64,000 nt of DNA from Pseudomonas sp. St316 (GTDB lineage Bacteria; Pseudomonadota; Gammaproteobacteria; Pseudomonadales; Pseudomonadaceae), in assembly GCF_018325905.1 (NCBI RefSeq), contig NZ_AP021901.1:3410001-3474000 (forward strand), written 5' to 3'. The position numbers and the translations under genes are program-made. Each line of letters starts with the position of its first letter. The first letter of the stretch is position 1. Shown one piece after another: positions 62,018 to 64,000 of the stretch. Under the pieces are notes generated by a model. The model was not told where the DNA came from. It saw only the letters and a list, made by a program, of their open reading frames with translations, and ran no database searches.

Positions 62018-63478
62018 ATGTCGCCCCTCCACCCCGCTGCTTTGCTGGTGAGCTTCAGCTTGATGACAGGCTGCACGGTTGGTCCGGACTACCAACGTCC
62101 CGACGCTGCGCTGGCGCAGCGTTACCTGGGCCAGGCGTCTGTCGAGCAAAGGTCCGCAACGACGTCGGCCAGCCTCGTCGCATGGTGGGAAGGTTTTGCT
62201 GATCCAGTGCTCAGCGACCTGATTGCCCAGGCACTTGAGCAGAACCTGGACCTGGCCCAGGCTTCGGCCCGCGTCACCCAGGCACGGGCAGGGCTTGGGG
62301 CTGCAAATGCCGCGTTATTGCCCTCTGGAAACATCAATGGCCAGGCCGCGCGCTCATACCAATCCGTGGAAACACCCCTTGGCCAAGTGCTGAACTCGAC
62401 GCCTGGATACGATCGATACGGGAACGCCTACGAACTTAACGTGGGTGCCAGTTGGGAAATCGACCTCTTCGGCGGCCTGCGCCGTGGACGCGAGGCCGCA
62501 TTGGCCCAGTACCAAGCTAGTGAGGCAGGCGTCGCGGCCACACGGCTGGTCGTTGCCGCACAGACCGCCGATCTCTACATCACTGCCCGCGGGTTGCAGG
62601 CGCGGCTGGACATCGCCAATCAACAAGTCAAGACGCAGCAGGACCTGTTGGAAAAAGTCCAACTGCTCTACAGCAAGGGCCTGGCGGCCAGCTATCAGGT
62701 TTATCAGGTCGAGGGCGCCCTCTCGCAGGTCCAGGCGACGGTTCCCGTACTGCAGACCGGTCTGGACGCCGCCATGAATGCGCTGGATGTCATGCTTGCC
62801 ACGCCACCCGGCACCCATCGCACGCAACTGGCGAACGGACGAAGCATCCCTCTGGCGCCACAGATAACGACCATGGGAACCCCTGCCGATCTGCTGCGCC
62901 GCCGGCCAGACCTGATCGTGGCCGAGCGCCGTCTTGCGGCCTCCAATGCGCGTATCGGCGAGGCGGTCGCTGAGTATTACCCGAAATTCTCCCTCAGCGC
63001 GTTGCTGGGCAGTGCCACAGCGGTTTCCGGCGGCAACCTGTTCTCCGGCGACGCTAGCCAGGCGGCCGGCGCACTGGGCCTGCGCTGGAGACTCTTCGAC
63101 TTTGGCCGCATCAATGCGCAAATCGATCAGGCCAAGGGGCAGGAAGCCGAAGCGCTGGCGGCTTACCGCCAGTCCGTATTGCGCGCCACCGAGGACGTCG
63201 AGAACGCCTTCTGCGCGCTGGTGAATCGAGAATCCCAGGCGAGCACCCTCACCCAGGGCGAAAGCTCGCTGACGCAGGCTCGCCAATCGTCATTCATCGC
63301 CTATCAGAAAGGCACGGCCAGCCTGATCGACGTCCTGAATGCCGACGCGACGCTGCTGCAAGTCTCCGATGCACGGGCGCAAGCGCGCATGGAATCGGCA
63401 CGGGCGGCGGTTGCAGCATTCAGGGCGCTCGGTGGCGGCTGGCAACCTCCTGACGCCCAACCGGTGGCGACTCGCTGA
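62018..63478 (+). CDS. OprM-family outer-membrane efflux lipoprotein
   Basis: A 486-residue outer-membrane factor of the NodT/OprM type. The lipobox LMTGC is near the N-terminus (about residues 15-19), then VGPDYQRPD, WWEGFADPVLSDLIAQALEQN, LNVGASWEIDLFGGLRRGREA near 130-150 and DLLRRRPDLIVAERRLAASN near 290-310. GGAG is six bases before ATG 62018; the earlier in-frame ATG at 62000 lacks a site and delays the lipobox. It supplies the channel for the divergent adaptor and pump. Confidence 0.9.
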   Translation: MSPLHPAALLVSFSLMTGCTVGPDYQRPDAALAQRYLGQASVEQRSATTSASLVAWWEGFADPVLSDLIAQALEQNLDLAQASARVTQARAGLGAANAALLPSGNINGQAARSYQSVETPLGQVLNSTPGYDRYGNAYELNVGASWEIDLFGGLRRGREAALAQYQASEAGVAATRLVVAAQTADLYITARGLQARLDIANQQVKTQQDLLEKVQLLYSKGLAASYQVYQVEGALSQVQATVPVLQTGLDAAMNALDVMLATPPGTHRTQLANGRSIPLAPQITTMGTPADLLRRRPDLIVAERRLAASNARIGEAVAEYYPKFSLSALLGSATAVSGGNLFSGDASQAAGALGLRWRLFDFGRINAQIDQAKGQEAEALAAYRQSVLRATEDVENAFCALVNRESQASTLTQGESSLTQARQSSFIAYQKGTASLIDVLNADATLLQVSDARAQARMESARAAVAAFRALGGGWQPPDAQPVATR

Positions 63479-63540
63479 GTTGCCCGACTAACACAACACA
63501 TACCCCCCTCTCCTTCAGCTCACAACCAGAGACCGACGAT

Positions 63541-64000
63541 ATGAAACCGAACGAACACTCCTGGGTGCTCATCACTGGCGCCTCAAGCGGATTTGGCGAA
63601 GAGTTTGCCCGGCAATACGCAGCACAGGGAAAATCGCTCGTCCTGGTAGCGCGCAGATTGGAAAAACTCGAGGCGTTGTCAGCGCAGTTGCGCGAACGTT
63701 TCCACATTGATGTGCTCGTCGAACAAGTAGACCTGTCCTCGATCCCCGCGATCATCGATCTGCACGCTCGACTGAGCGAGCGCAACATCGTGATCGATGT
63801 GCTCATCAACAATGCGGGCCATGGCTTACAGGGGCCTTTCCTGACTCAGTCCCTGGACCAATCGCTGGCGATGATCGCCCTGGATATTGCCAGTGTGACG
63901 GCCCTGACCCACCTCTTCGCAACTGACATGCGGATCCGGCAACGTGGACACATCCTCATGGTCGCAAGCCTGCTGTCACTCCAAGGCGTAAAGAACTTCG
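63541..64000 (+). CDS. Short-chain dehydrogenase/reductase, cut by window end
   Basis: The first 153 residues of an SDR running off the window. It has the cofactor motif LITGASSGFGEEFARQYA (10-27), then the RRLEKLEAL segment typical of the DltE/YqjQ-like group, LINNAGHGLQGPF near 90 and MVASLLSLQG near 140. The catalytic Tyr-Lys would lie beyond the end. It starts 62 bp after the OprM-like gene and may belong to the same transcript. Confidence 0.8.
   Translation, partial: MKPNEHSWVLITGASSGFGEEFARQYAAQGKSLVLVARRLEKLEALSAQLRERFHIDVLVEQVDLSSIPAIIDLHARLSERNIVIDVLINNAGHGLQGPFLTQSLDQSLAMIALDIASVTALTHLFATDMRIRQRGHILMVASLLSLQGVKNF

Noticed and set aside
1..64000. tRNA genes, prophage or integrative element boundaries
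   Set aside because: No cloverleaf sequence, integrase, transposase or attachment-site repeat was recognised on reading.

Overview
The window reads as chromosome of a Pseudomonas, most likely the P. fluorescens group. The evidence is the G+C-rich coding, an OprD-family porin, REP elements of the GTGGGAGCGAGC-type with inverted partners, an aprDEF-type secretion locus, and the catabolic gene content. I see no tRNA, rRNA, intact insertion sequence, prophage or CRISPR array. This is accessory metabolic DNA: ten regulators (four LysR, two GlxA-type, and TetR, Crp/Fnr, HxlR and IclR one each), each usually beside a small oxidoreductase or catabolic unit.

Layout. 0-10 kb holds a secreted lipase, a quinone oxidoreductase/LysR pair, an alpha/beta hydrolase/GlxA-regulator pair, an NAD(P)H quinone reductase, a frameshifted acyl-CoA dehydrogenase and a second GlxA regulator. 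8.7-20 kb holds a putative regulon: a TetR regulator; a divergent unit (membrane protein, DUF2147 protein, oxidoreductase); an operon of enoyl-CoA hydratase, alpha/beta hydrolase, acyl-CoA ligase and GMC oxidoreductase; a divergent SDR; and then a Crp-type regulator and a FadL-type porin. The TetR promoter and the hydratase/SDR promoter each carry two ATAAC-N3-GTTAT palindromes exactly 22 bp apart, centre to centre, which ties the units together.

20-30 kb holds a YeeE/YedE pair, an SDR, two LysR genes, an operon (SDR, MFS carrier, split transketolase) and an OYE reductase with an HxlR regulator. 30-35 kb is an IclR-led operon (hydratase, FAH-family enzyme, DUF protein, OprD porin) with a perfect 21-bp palindrome at its promoter. 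35-45 kb is a sugar-acid cluster: a FAH-type 2-keto-3-deoxy-acid dehydratase, LysR, a UxaA/GarD-type dehydratase and a ketoglutarate-semialdehyde dehydrogenase. It continues with a frameshifted MHS carrier, a divergent AroE-like dehydrogenase and a Gfo/Idh/MocA oxidoreductase.

45-48 kb holds the remnant of a phosphoribosyltransferase carrying a 9-bp tandem repeat, a haloacid dehalogenase, a second copy of the small membrane protein, acuI and an SDR. 48.8-55.9 kb is a type I secretion operon ending in an RTX metalloprotease with five 83-residue repeats. 56-63.5 kb is an RND efflux locus: adaptor, pump and a ketoacyl-ACP synthase facing a divergent OprM-type channel, with two GTGACCA-N10-TGGTCAC palindromes between them. 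The window ends inside another SDR gene.

The most notable points are the shared TetR operator pairs, the fatty-acid synthase gene in an efflux operon, two single-base frameshifts in otherwise intact genes, and the eroded phosphoribosyltransferase with its in-frame repeat.
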